From: Candidatus Solincola jinzensis
Lineage (GTDB): Bacteria > Actinomycetota > Geothermincolia > Geothermincolales > RBG-13-55-18
Assembly (NCBI GenBank): GCA_015711875.1
Contig: JACVJG010000007.1
Coordinates: 1 to 17,221, forward strand
Direction of reading: 5' to 3'
DNA length: 17,221 nt
How positions within the stretch are numbered: the first letter of the stretch is position 1; each line of letters starts with the position of its first letter. Under the pieces are notes generated by a model. The model did no database searches. It was given only the letters and a program-made list of their open reading frames with translations, and was not told the DNA's origin. Shown here piece by piece: positions 1 through 7,684 of the stretch. The position numbers and the translations under genes are program-made.

Positions 1-2839
1 CCTTGAGCAGGGTGGCGGGGTGACGCAGCTCGTGAGCGGCGACATCCAGGAAATCGCGCAGCTGCTCGGCTCGCGCCTCCAGCTCGCGCTCGTAGATCTT
101 CTTGTCGGTGATGTCCATGAGGGAGATGACGCTGCGCTCGATATCGGGGAGCATGTTCACGCTGATGAGGGCGTCGATGGCCCTGCCGCTCTTGTGCCTG
201 GCCTTGATCTCGAACTGGGCCGGTCCCCTTATTTCGCCCTTGAGCAGGAGACGGGAATAGCGTTTGACCCTCTCCACCTCCTCGGGCATGAGGAGGTCCA
301 TGTAGCGCATCCTGCCCACCACCTCGTCGCGGGAATAGCCGAAGACGCTCTCCATCTCGCGGTTGGCGTCGATGATAAAGGCCTTCCTGTCCACCAGGAA
401 CATGGCCGTGCCGGTGGCCTCGAAGGTGGCGCGGTACCACTCCTCGCTCTCCCGCAGCGCCTGCTCCATGCGTTTTCTCTCCGTGATGTCGCGCACCATG
501 GCCAGGACGCGCTCCTCTCCCGCAACGGTCCCGCGTTTGAGGTTGACCTCTACCCAGAAAAGGCTCCCGTCCTTGCGCCTGGCGTGCCACTCGAAGAGCT
601 GCGGCTCCCCCTCCGCCGCCATGCGCACCAGCTCCACCGCGCGATCCTGGACGAAGGGCGGGGTGCCGGAGCTGATGTCCTCCACCCGCAGGGACCGCGC
701 CTCCTCCGCCGTGTAACCGTACATCTCCGTCATCCTGCGGTTGACGTCCAGGATGGCTCCCGTCTTCAGGTCGTGGACGAAGATGGCGTCGTTGGCGGCG
801 TCGAAGATCTCGCGGTAGGTGGCCTCCGAGCGCTTCAACTCATCCTCGACCCGTTTGAGGTCCGTGATATCACGGGCAACTCCTATTAAACCCAGGGGGC
901 TTCCCCTCTCATCTTTGAAGACCGTGGTGCTCATCATAGTGGGGAACACGGTGCCGTCCCTGCGCTTGTGCCAGACTTCACCGCTTAACGCTCCTCGTTT
1001 CAAAGCCTCGCGGTTAAACGGCGCCACCTCATCGCGCATCTGCTCCGGGGTATGGAATATCTCCAGGTTTTTCCCTACGAGTTCCTTCTGGACCTCGTCT
1101 CTCCCGTACCCGTGCATCTCCGCCCAGGCGCCGTTGGCGTAGATGATCCTGCCCTCCAGGTCGGCGATGGCGATGCCGTCCACGGACTGCTCCACCGCTT
1201 GCAGAAGGCGCTCCCTCTCCGCCTCGGCCCGCTTCTGCTCGGTCACGTCCAGGGCCAGGTTTGTGACCGCTATAACCTCTCCCGCGGGATTGAGTATTCC
1301 AGCCGAAGTGACGTCTACGAGCATCTCCGACCCGTCCTTGCGGACAAAGCGCAACTCGTCGCGCACCGGGCTCTCGCCCGCCAAAAGCCTCTCGATGTTC
1401 CCCGCCACTTTCTCGAAATCCCCGGGGTGGAGGATTCCGAGCTCCAGCACGTTGCGGCCCAGGAGCTCCTCCGCCCCGTAGCCCACCTTTTCGCACGCGG
1501 TGCGGTTGACGTTGGTAAGCGTCAGGTCGCGGTCAAAGATATATATCGCCTCCCCGGCGTGGTCGAAGAGGAGGCGGTAGCGTTCCTCCGAGTCCCTGAG
1601 CCTTCCCACCAGGCGGGCGCGGGCCATGGCCTGGCTGATATGCCCGAGCACGGAAAAGACGGCGCGCCGCGACGGCTCGGGCACCTCCTCGAGGGTGTGC
1701 GAGGCAAGGTTGAGGCACCCCACTACCCTTCCCTCGTGCGCTATGGGCAGGAAAACGACCGCCTTCAGGCCCTCCTCGACGCGCTCGGGGGGAAGGGAAA
1801 GGTCCGTCTCTTCATATCTCGCGAAAACCGCCTCGCCCTTGTTCACGAGGCGCGCCTGCGGCGTATGCGGCCCGTAGGAACGGACCAGCTCCACGAACCT
1901 CTCCGAGAGCCCGGCGTGAGAGGCGAGGCGCAGCTCGCCGCTGCATTCATCCAGAAGATATATGCCGCCGCTGTCCATGCCCGAGGCCTCCATGGCGGCG
2001 CGCAGGGAGACCTCGCATATCTCGTCTATATCGTCTGTGGCGCCCAGCTTCATGCCCAGCTCCCCCTGGAAGAGCAGGAGGCGTTCAGTCTCCCTGCGTT
2101 CGGTGATGTCGCGGGAGTTGATCACCATTCCCCGCACCACGGGATGCTCCAGGAGGTTATACGATTCCGCCTCGTGAACGCGCCAGGAGCCGTCGGCGTG
2201 GCGTACGCGCAGCTCCACGGTTCCGGTGACCCCGGGACGCGAGCAGGCGAACTCCAGCGCCGCCCTCGCGCCCTCCACGTCGTCGGGATGCAGGAGCGAG
2301 AACAAGGTCCTGCCCGCGAGGTCCGCCGGCCGGTAGCCCAGGATCCTCTCCACCGAAGGGCCGGCGAAGAGGATGGTTCCATCGCAGTCGAGGACGGAGA
2401 CAAGGTCGAGGGCGTTCTCGATGAGCAGGCGGTAGTAGTCCTCGCCTCTCCTCAGTTCCTCCTCGGCCCCCGCCCGCTCCGTCACGTCCATGCCCAGGCT
2501 CAGGGCGAGCAGCGGTCTTCCTTCGTCGTCCCTTAGCACCGCCGTCTTCCAGGACACCAAGCTGATGTGGCCTTCCCTGGTGCGCAAGGGATAGATTATC
2601 TCGTCCGGCTCGCCGCCTGAGGCAAAGCTCTCATATAGCGCGGAAACGCGTTGCTCGTAGCTCTGGGGCACGAAGAAATCCAGCACATTCCGGCCCGAAA
2701 TCCCCTCCGAGCTGTAACCAGTGACGCGCTCCAGAGCGGGGTTAATAAAAGCGATCCTGCCCTCTCCGTCGACCCCGATGAAGAAGATGTCCGGGTGGTG
2801 GAAAATGGCTTGGAAGAGTTTTCCTTCGTCCAGGTCCAC
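1..2839 (-). CDS. Multi-PAS/GAF sensor histidine kinase (C-terminus cut by window edge)
   Basis: Sensor kinase expected to autophosphorylate on His and pass phosphate to an unseen response regulator. The reading frame is open for 946 codons and runs off the left edge. Domains in order: PAS1 (about residues 6-117), PAS2 (125-245), GAF (250-412, starting LLFQGELGMKLGATDDIDEI), PAS3 (417-531), PAS4 (538-658), PAS5 (665-784), PAS6 (790-909), then the start of a HisKA domain with the H-box DVAAHELRHPATLLK, phospho-acceptor His about residue 936. Each PAS ends in the usual D(I/V)T(E/D) PAC signature. No membrane segment is seen, so it is probably a cytoplasmic sensor of ligand or redox signals. The start is GTG at 2839: an in-frame TGA lies five codons upstream, and GGAGG sits 6 nt before the GTG. 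The ATPase domain lies outside the window. Family call is secure; the signal sensed is unknown. Confidence 0.93.
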   Translation of the reverse strand, partial: MDLDEGKLFQAIFHHPDIFFIGVDGEGRIAFINPALERVTGYSSEGISGRNVLDFFVPQSYEQRVSALYESFASGGEPDEIIYPLRTREGHISLVSWKTAVLRDDEGRPLLALSLGMDVTERAGAEEELRRGEDYYRLLIENALDLVSVLDCDGTILFAGPSVERILGYRPADLAGRTLFSLLHPDDVEGARAALEFACSRPGVTGTVELRVRHADGSWRVHEAESYNLLEHPVVRGMVINSRDITERRETERLLLFQGELGMKLGATDDIDEICEVSLRAAMEASGMDSGGIYLLDECSGELRLASHAGLSERFVELVRSYGPHTPQARLVNKGEAVFARYEETDLSLPPERVEEGLKAVVFLPIAHEGRVVGCLNLASHTLEEVPEPSRRAVFSVLGHISQAMARARLVGRLRDSEERYRLLFDHAGEAIYIFDRDLTLTNVNRTACEKVGYGAEELLGRNVLELGILHPGDFEKVAGNIERLLAGESPVRDELRFVRKDGSEMLVDVTSAGILNPAGEVIAVTNLALDVTEQKRAEAERERLLQAVEQSVDGIAIADLEGRIIYANGAWAEMHGYGRDEVQKELVGKNLEIFHTPEQMRDEVAPFNREALKRGALSGEVWHKRRDGTVFPTMMSTTVFKDERGSPLGLIGVARDITDLKRVEDELKRSEATYREIFDAANDAIFVHDLKTGAILDVNRRMTEMYGYTAEEARSLRVEDISSGTPPFVQDRAVELVRMAAEGEPQLFEWHARRKDGSLFWVEVNLKRGTVAGEERVLAMVRDITERKRMEQALRESEEWYRATFEATGTAMFLVDRKAFIIDANREMESVFGYSRDEVVGRMRYMDLLMPEEVERVKRYSRLLLKGEIRGPAQFEIKARHKSGRAIDALISVNMLPDIERSVISLMDITDKKIYERELEARAEQLRDFLDVAAHELRHPATLLK

Positions 2840-2928
2840 GCCGCGCCTCCAACCTGATCAATCCAGCCTTATTCATATCCATACTGGCGACAGAACACCA
2901 TCCCATGCCGTTGAAACATTGTTCTTTC

Positions 2929-2956
2929 ATTCTAGCATCTGTCCAGGGCCTGGAAA
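2929..2956 (-). promoter_or_regulatory. Possible promoter of the PAS kinase
   Basis: Read on the minus strand, TTTCCA (2956-2951) is followed after 16 nt by TAGAAT (2934-2929), and the -10 is preceded by TGC, giving an extended -10. It lies about 90 nt upstream of the GTG start. The -35 is weak, so this is only a candidate. Confidence 0.35.
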
Positions 2957-3151
2957 CCACATCGCGGCCGCGCTCCCTGAAATACGGATTTAAACGGACA
3001 GGTCGTGGCACAGGTCCAGGGTGGGCGAGCCATGCCTCTCTCGAGGCCCATGGCCTGTGGTCATATGTTCGTAAGCCTGGGCAACCCCGCGGCTTTCAAT
3101 CGATCGCTTTTTTACCCACAAAAGGGGCCATCACCTTACATACCGAATAGC

Positions 3152-3286
3152 ATTACGGGTCGCAGGTCATTCCAGGCTCCGCGGGCAGAGTTGGGGTTGT
3201 GGGGAATTAATGTCCCGGCCGAACGGCTATCACCTCGTGTCACAATCGAGATTACGGGTCGCAGCTTGTTCCCCGGCTCCGCGAGC
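3152..3286. repeat. Pair of imperfect 36-bp direct repeats, 99 bp apart
   Basis: Copy 1 is 3152-3187 and copy 2 is 3251-3286. Both begin with the same 14 bases, ATTACGGGTCGCAG, and after a short variable stretch share GGCTCCGCG. They lie between two same-strand genes. Function unknown; they could be decayed copies of a dispersed intergenic element or regulatory sites. Confidence 0.6.
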
Positions 3287-3352
3287 AAGAAAGCGACCGC
3301 ATGGGGATCATGTCCTGGACGGAAAACTGGTTGCGCGATCCTTCACGGCGCT

Positions 3353-4504
3353 TCACTCCTTAACCTCCGAGGGCGCCGCTTCTCCTTTTGCGGTGCTCTC
3401 GACGCCGGCGTCTCCATCACCGCAAGGCTCTGTCTGCGTGGAAGGGATCTCATGTTCTGGAGGAGCCTGCTGCCCGGAAAGGTTTTCCGGCCCGGTGGGA
3501 TTTTGCCGTTGGGAGGGAATCGGCTGCCCGGAGGGAGTTTTCTGCCCTGAGAGGTTCCCTTGCCCGGGATCCGCACCCCCTTCCCCGAGCGAGGTTTCCG
3601 TTGGAGATACCGATCCCTCTTGCGAGGGTTTAGGGGGCCTGCCTGCCTCTTCGGCGGACGACGTTTCGCCGCTCTTCCCGTCAATCCCTGGTTGCGCGGC
3701 GGGAGCGGGTGAAGGCTTCGGGGGCAGGATATCCGCAGGGGTTATAAAGCCCTCAAGGAGCAACGGCTGATTCTCCGCCGCTAGAAACACTACGTCATAT
3801 CTCATTCTGGGAGCACCGCGCAGGTCGAAGCGCACCTCCAGCCTGCCTTCCCCGTTCCACGCCACAGCCCCTTCGAGCAGCATGCCGGGAGCTACCGCAT
3901 ATGCCCTGGTTATACCAGCCCCCGACCCGTTGCCGGCAACCAGCTTGAGCAACCCGGGGCTTCCGGCATCCGTCAACTTTGCCCAAGCCTCCGTGCCTGG
4001 CCCCGAACCCCCTTGCGAAGACATCGGGCTCGCGCCGCCATCCGCTCCTGATGAGGTCGGATTGAAACTACAATTGCCCCATCGCACCACCCTGAAGCCC
4101 CCGTAAAGCACGGCCTTTCCGCCATCGCTGAAATCCAGGCGCAGATCGTACGCGCCTTCGGCCGCGCCCCGCAGGTCAAAAACGGCGTAGATCGCGGAGG
4201 AGCAGAGGACCCATGTCTTCACCGCCGGCAGCGACAGGCCTCCTTTGGCCAGGCTGGCGGCAGCTTCCTCCCTGAAACCCTTTCCGTAGATGAAAACAGG
4301 CCAGCGACAGGCTCCGGCGAGGCCCCAGTCAGGACAGAGCCCGCATATCTTCGCCACGGGAACCGGCTCCCAGGTGCCCGCGCCCATCCCGCACCTTGAT
4401 GTCTCCCTGTCGCTGAAGCCAGCTTTTGCCGGCGGCAGAGACACCAGCGACATGGCTACGGCCAATAAGAGCATCAACATCAGGTGCTTCTTCAACCCAC
4501 GCAT
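3353..4504 (-). CDS. Secreted SipW-type-signal protein with two IPT/TIG-like repeats and a Pro/Ser-rich tail
   Basis: Predicted 383-aa exported protein. Start chosen at ATG 4504 (MRGLKKHLML...) because it gives a proper signal peptide and has GAGGG just upstream; the frame stays open 29 codons further but that N-terminus is Arg-rich and lacks signal character. Residues 1-28 form a signal peptide ending PPAKA, followed at once by GFSDRETS, the ETS signature of SipW/TasA-type substrates. Residues about 48-140 look like an IPT/TIG Ig-like domain (FIYGKGF, YAVFDLRG, YDLRLDF, GGFRVV); residues about 178-255 repeat the pattern (RFDLRG, YDVVF, EGFITP). From 258 to the end the chain is rich in Pro, Ser, Gln, Glu and Gly with NLSGQ repeated, suggesting a disordered stalk or wall-spanning tail. 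No sortase motif. Last in the SipW/TasA gene row, 179 nt after the preceding gene; likely a surface or matrix protein, function inferred. Confidence 0.75.
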   Translation of the reverse strand: MRGLKKHLMLMLLLAVAMSLVSLPPAKAGFSDRETSRCGMGAGTWEPVPVAKICGLCPDWGLAGACRWPVFIYGKGFREEAAASLAKGGLSLPAVKTWVLCSSAIYAVFDLRGAAEGAYDLRLDFSDGGKAVLYGGFRVVRWGNCSFNPTSSGADGGASPMSSQGGSGPGTEAWAKLTDAGSPGLLKLVAGNGSGAGITRAYAVAPGMLLEGAVAWNGEGRLEVRFDLRGAPRMRYDVVFLAAENQPLLLEGFITPADILPPKPSPAPAAQPGIDGKSGETSSAEEAGRPPKPSQEGSVSPTETSLGEGGADPGQGNLSGQKTPSGQPIPSQRQNPTGPENLSGQQAPPEHEIPSTQTEPCGDGDAGVESTAKGEAAPSEVKE

Positions 4505-4683
4505 CCTTCCCTCGCGCTTTCCTTCATCTGAGTCCCGCCTACCTACACGACTCGCCCGTCTTGTCCTGGCCGCTACACTTACTCGCAGCAATCCCCATCG
4601 GCGCTCGTTGGCCGGGTGCTTTTCGTGTTCCCGCGTCTAGGCCAGGCAAATATTCCCTGCGGCAACCCCCCACGCAGCTCGCC

Positions 4684-5355
4684 CTACTGGCCGCTGCACT
4701 GGTTCAATGTATAGACCAGGCACACGCTCAACCCCACTCCCATAAAGCGGTCGTCCGCCTCCGCCGCGAATCTCACGCCCATCCTCATGACCGGGCATCT
4801 GCTCTCACCCATCCAGGATTGCGGGGGCGGGAGGTCGTCGAGGGGATCGTCGCTCAGATCACGGAAGGTTATCCTCCCGTCCCTGTCCCTGTCCTCCACC
4901 GTCCAGTCGCCTGGCCTGAATCCCCCCGGAGTCGGGAGCGAGCCGTTAACCTTTCCCGTGAGCAGGTCTATGCTCCAATCGCTATTGCCGTATTCCAGCC
5001 TGGTTATCGTCATCATCCTGGCCATCTCGCCGGCCGTCACCGCCGCCGAAGCCCCTCCCGGGCCGGCCAGAAAGTATTCCATGCCTATCTCGAGATGGTC
5101 GGCGCAGAGGAGCCCGCGGTTGCGCAGGCTGACGAAAGACTCCTCGAATGGATATTCCTCGCCGGGTCTCATGTTCGGGGCGGTCCAGGTGCGGTTTACC
5201 CCATCCCTCCACGCCTCGTCCTGGTCCCTTATCTTGAGGTCGAAAAAGCCCGTGCCGACGCACGCCCTGGATTCTGCCTGCCATGCAAGAAGCCAAGCCA
5301 CCAAGGCAGCGACCAGAGCCACGATCACGATGGCACGGATCAGGATCTTCCCCAT
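4684..5355 (-). CDS. TasA-like exported protein, divergent paralog with DxDxDG loop
   Basis: 223-aa protein and clear paralog of the next gene upstream (5623-6306): the two share FDLKI/MDLKV, DQDE.W.DGV, a TRLEY motif, a PGDW motif and an Asp-rich loop (here DRDRDGRITFRDL, residues 155-167) like an EF-hand or dockerin calcium loop. Residues 5-25 form a hydrophobic membrane segment. Where the family normally has (S/F)D.ETS, this protein has only WQAESRAC, so SipW cleavage may be impaired or the protein may stay membrane-anchored. ATG 5355 is preceded by AGAGGA. It is 267 nt from the preceding gene, too far for translational coupling but same strand. Likely a minor or accessory component of the surface fibre system; this role is inferred. 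Confidence 0.72.
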   Translation of the reverse strand: MGKILIRAIVIVALVAALVAWLLAWQAESRACVGTGFFDLKIRDQDEAWRDGVNRTWTAPNMRPGEEYPFEESFVSLRNRGLLCADHLEIGMEYFLAGPGGASAAVTAGEMARMMTITRLEYGNSDWSIDLLTGKVNGSLPTPGGFRPGDWTVEDRDRDGRITFRDLSDDPLDDLPPPQSWMGESRCPVMRMGVRFAAEADDRFMGVGLSVCLVYTLNQCSGQ

Positions 5356-5600
5356 GCCCTTATCCTCTCGTCGGCAGACTCATGGCGTCCACATCCAAGC
5401 CGCACTTGCCCTCCCCTCCATCCAGGAGGTATCAAGAGCGATACCGTTACCATCCACTGACAACATCCACGCCGCACAATGCCATTCTCCACCCTTGAGG
5501 GGGCGAGTAGGCGCGTCCCCGGCGGGGGACGAGCTGTGTTCCTCCTCCTCCACCGCGCACCACGCCAGGACCTTTAAGGGGGTGGGGTGGGCCGCCCCCC

Positions 5601-5619
5601 GAGAGGGACGGCCCCTCTC
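5601..5619 (-). terminator. Hairpin directly after the second TasA-like gene
   Basis: A perfect 7-bp stem (GAGAGGG pairing with CCCTCTC, 5-nt loop) begins 3 nt past the stop codon at 5623. It is not followed by a T-run on either strand, so it may protect a mRNA 3' end or partly attenuate rather than terminate transcription. Confidence 0.35.
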
Positions 5620-5622
5620 AGC

Positions 5623-6306
5623 TTATTGCTCCTTTGTCTGGTTGAGGGTGACTTCGATGTCGACCAACAGCCTGTCTCCCTGGATCTCGTTGCCAGCGCC
5701 TTCGACGCACTTAAGCGATAGCTCGATGTGCAACGGGCCCAGGTTGTCCTTCAGTGGCTTGGGAAGGTTATCCACGTCCTGGTGAGCCAGGTCGTAGAAG
5801 GTCCTGATCCCGTCGCCGTCAACATCCTTTATCACCCAGTCTCCAGGCTGGTAGCCCGGCGGGTAAGGCGGACTCCCTCCCATGGTGCCCGCGGCGAGGT
5901 CCAGCCACCAGCCGGTATCCCTGTACTCGAGCCTGGTGATCTGCAGGCATCTGGCGAAATCGTCGGCCGAATTGGAGGGGCTGCCCGATTCCGCCGTTCC
6001 CTGCTCGATGTCGTACGAGCATGTGAGCTCCACGTGGTCGGCTTCCACGTTCCCAAAGTTGCTGAAAAAGAGGGACTGTGCGTAATCCTTCTCCCAGCCG
6101 GGATAGATGTTGTCGGCCCACCACGTCACGTGCACGCCGTCTGCCCAGAGTTCATCCTGGTCCTTGACCTTGAGGTCCATGACGCCGTCCTCGAACATGT
6201 TGCCGTGGCTGGTCTCGGCGTCGAAGAACGAGGCGTGCACTCCCAGCCCGAGCAGGCCGGCCACCAGCACGGTCGCCAGGAGCAGGCAAGCGATCCTGGC
6301 CTTCAT
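5623..6306 (-). CDS. TasA/CalY-like SipW-dependent exported protein with DVDGDG loop
   Basis: 227-aa exported protein. Residues 1-26 are a signal peptide (MKARIACLLLATVLVAGLLG..HA) followed by SFFDAETS, the ETS signature recognised by SipW-type signal peptidases, then MDLKVKDQDELW as in TasA/camelysin proteins. The mature domain (27-227) is predicted to be a beta-sandwich by family. An Asp-rich loop DVDGDGIRTFYDL (161-173) resembles a calcium-binding EF-hand loop; this is not part of standard TasA and is shared with the next gene (4684-5355). AAGGAG lies 9 nt upstream of the ATG. The gap from the preceding TasA-like gene is only 34 nt, so the two are very probably co-transcribed. Likely a structural or accessory subunit of a surface fibre or biofilm matrix. 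Confidence 0.8.
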   Translation of the reverse strand: MKARIACLLLATVLVAGLLGLGVHASFFDAETSHGNMFEDGVMDLKVKDQDELWADGVHVTWWADNIYPGWEKDYAQSLFFSNFGNVEADHVELTCSYDIEQGTAESGSPSNSADDFARCLQITRLEYRDTGWWLDLAAGTMGGSPPYPPGYQPGDWVIKDVDGDGIRTFYDLAHQDVDNLPKPLKDNLGPLHIELSLKCVEGAGNEIQGDRLLVDIEVTLNQTKEQ

Positions 6307-6340
6307 ATACGTACGCTCCTTCTACCCTCTGCCGGCCTCC

Positions 6341-6889
6341 TTAATGCAGCGAGAACACGATGTCGAAGGTGCAGATATCGCTCATGATGTTGTTGCCGGC
6401 GTTGGGATCGACCTTCCAGGCGATGGTAAGTTTCTTGCTCTCTCCGGCCGGGAGAGCGCCGAGGTCAAAGTCCTGGCAGAAGAGATCTTTAAGGGTTCCG
6501 GATTTGACCAAGACGTCATCATAACAGATGTCCAGAATTATCGCCTGGGACAGCTCGCCGGTGGTGGCATCGTCCGGGATCTCCGGCTCGTAGACGCCGT
6601 TCTCGTCATCAACAAGATTCGTGATGTGCAGGTCGGCGGTGCCGTCCAGGGACCCGGCGTTGGTGAGCTTGATATCCACTTCCCCTGCGTCGCCGGGCTT
6701 TACGTTCTTGACCTCGAAGTAGGTGGCCACGTTGGGGTCGTCCTCGCCGTCCACCTTCAGGTCCAGGGAGCCGGCCTGGAAGTAGTTCTTGCTGCTGGTC
6801 TCGGTGTCCGAGAAGGTGGCGTAAACGCCCAGCCCCACCAGGGCCGCCACCAGGGCCAGGGCCATGGAGGCCATGAGCACCTTTTTCAT
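6341..6889 (-). CDS. TasA-like (camelysin family) fibre protein
   Basis: 182-aa protein and the most canonical TasA/CalY relative in the window. Signal peptide at 1-24 (MKKVLMASMALALVAALVGL..YA) followed by TFSDTETS, the diagnostic motif after the SipW cleavage site, then SLDLKVDGED. The mature part keeps the family pattern: NVKPGD turn (about 62-67), TNAGSLDG (76-83), LPAGES (146-151) and a final beta strand CTFDIVFS. Start is ATG 6889: GGAGG lies 9 nt upstream; an in-frame TTG three codons earlier abuts the GGAGG and is unlikely. Cys at 122, 138 and 173 could form a disulfide. By homology it is secreted through Sec, cut by SipW and assembled into extracellular fibres. First gene of a same-strand set of four candidate SipW substrates downstream of sipW. 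Confidence 0.88.
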   Translation of the reverse strand: MKKVLMASMALALVAALVGLGVYATFSDTETSSKNYFQAGSLDLKVDGEDDPNVATYFEVKNVKPGDAGEVDIKLTNAGSLDGTADLHITNLVDDENGVYEPEIPDDATTGELSQAIILDICYDDVLVKSGTLKDLFCQDFDLGALPAGESKKLTIAWKVDPNAGNNIMSDICTFDIVFSLH

Positions 6890-7432
6890 GTCTTCCAACC
6901 TCCTTCATTCACGTTCCGTTCCCAAACGTCGGCCCCCAGTCGTTACGTGTGAGGGCCTTCACCAAAGTGGCCCCTCCGGCGCCTGTCTTCATCACCTGCA
7001 GCAGAATCCGCACCACCTCCTTTCCACGCGGTTTGGCGCCCTCGGCTGCCACCCATGGCTTTTGTGCAGGTCGAGGAAATGCGATGGCGGCCTTTCCTCA
7101 ACCCGCGAAGGCACGCCTCCCCTGCCGGACCCCTGGAAACCGGGGCTATCCGCGTGGAAGGATCAGCGGCATCGACCCTTCCCTTTGAACCCATTCCCCG
7201 CCTATAATGAAAACAGGGTGCACAAAGGCCTGGCAGAGGCTCGGCGTGTACCACCGGGGGCAGTGGCAGCTGCCCCCACCTTATTTATGGCGCCTTTTCC
7301 TCACACGAACGCATCAATTTGCGGCTTTCACCACCGCGCTCGTTCGGATGTAGAAAAACCGGCGCCTCTCTTCTCCCAGCATCCCTCCTTAATATGGCTG
7401 TTCTCAATCCTGTAATCACATGGCATAAAGTT
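6890..7432. other. Intergenic region upstream of the TasA-like genes
   Basis: About 540 bp with no supported gene. It should carry the promoter of the TasA-like genes, but I see no convincing minus-strand -35/-10 pair. On the plus strand there is a TATAAT at 7203-7208 with TTGAAC 12 nt upstream (spacing too short), and 7256-7277 forms a strong hairpin (GGGGGCAG pairing with CTGCCCCC) without a clean T-run. On the minus strand an 8-base GAGGGGCC/GGCCCTC hairpin lies about 70 nt before the TasA start. None of these is assigned a function. Confidence 0.5.
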
Positions 7433-7455
7433 AAAAACCCGACCTCACGATCGGG
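7433..7455 (-). terminator. Rho-independent terminator, minus strand
   Basis: On the minus strand CCCGATC - GTGA - GGTCGGG forms a 7-bp stem (one G-T pair) closed by a GNRA-type tetraloop and followed by TTTTT. It lies 230 nt past the sipW stop and well upstream of the TasA-like gene, so it should separate sipW transcription from the substrate genes, or end a small RNA starting near 7556. Confidence 0.8.
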
Positions 7456-7556
7456 CCGGTTTCACCACTTGCTCCTCGCACCACAAAGTGACCAGTCCTA
7501 CGCAGTGCGATTCATCGCATCCCTATCGCTACATTATGATGCCCTATATATCAGCG
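7433..7556 (-). ncRNA. Candidate small RNA or structured 3' UTR downstream of sipW
   Basis: An AT-richer island in an otherwise GC-rich window. On the minus strand a possible -10, TACAAT (7568-7563), with a weak TTTTCA -35 18 nt upstream, would start a transcript near 7556 that ends at the terminator at 7433, about 124 nt. Within it are complementary segments: TGCGA-TGAA-TCGCA, TCGCAC pairing with GTGCGA, and CACTT with AAGTG. No ORF with a ribosome binding site is present. It may equally be just the sipW 3' UTR. I do not recognise a known RNA family. Confidence 0.3.
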
Positions 7557-7684
7557 TAAATTATTGTATACATATTTTTCACACTTTGAAAAGTCTTTTT
7601 TCTGTGTTTTTGCTCCTTCGTTTTCCTCCCGGGAACCATGGGCTGAGCGCGCATGTTTCCGGTATTCTCAGTTACGTTTCCGCG

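Larger units (their letters stand above)
2840..3352. other. Gene-free stretch between kinase and IPT-protein genes
   Basis: About 0.5 kb with no convincing gene on either strand. The plus-strand open frames here run on antisense into the IPT-protein gene and have no ribosome binding site or recognisable domain. The stretch holds the candidate kinase promoter (2929-2956) and a pair of imperfect direct repeats (3152 and 3251). No clear terminator follows the IPT-protein gene. Confidence 0.6.

Noticed and set aside
20..2536. Long plus-strand open frames (for example 20-889 and 1052-2536)
   Set aside because: They are antisense to the PAS kinase; the minus-strand frame gives continuous PAS/GAF/HisKA domains, while these translate to Arg/Leu/His-rich chains without motifs, as expected in GC-rich DNA.
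3005..3770. Plus-strand frames over the IPT-protein 3' end (3005-3550, 3210-3770)
   Set aside because: No ribosome binding site or domain; low-complexity Pro/Cys-rich translation mirrors the Pro/Ser/Glu tail encoded on the other strand.
4426..5785. Plus-strand frames opposite the TasA-like paralog (4426-5460, 4787-5785)
   Set aside because: Antisense to clear homologs with signal peptides; no family resemblance of their own.
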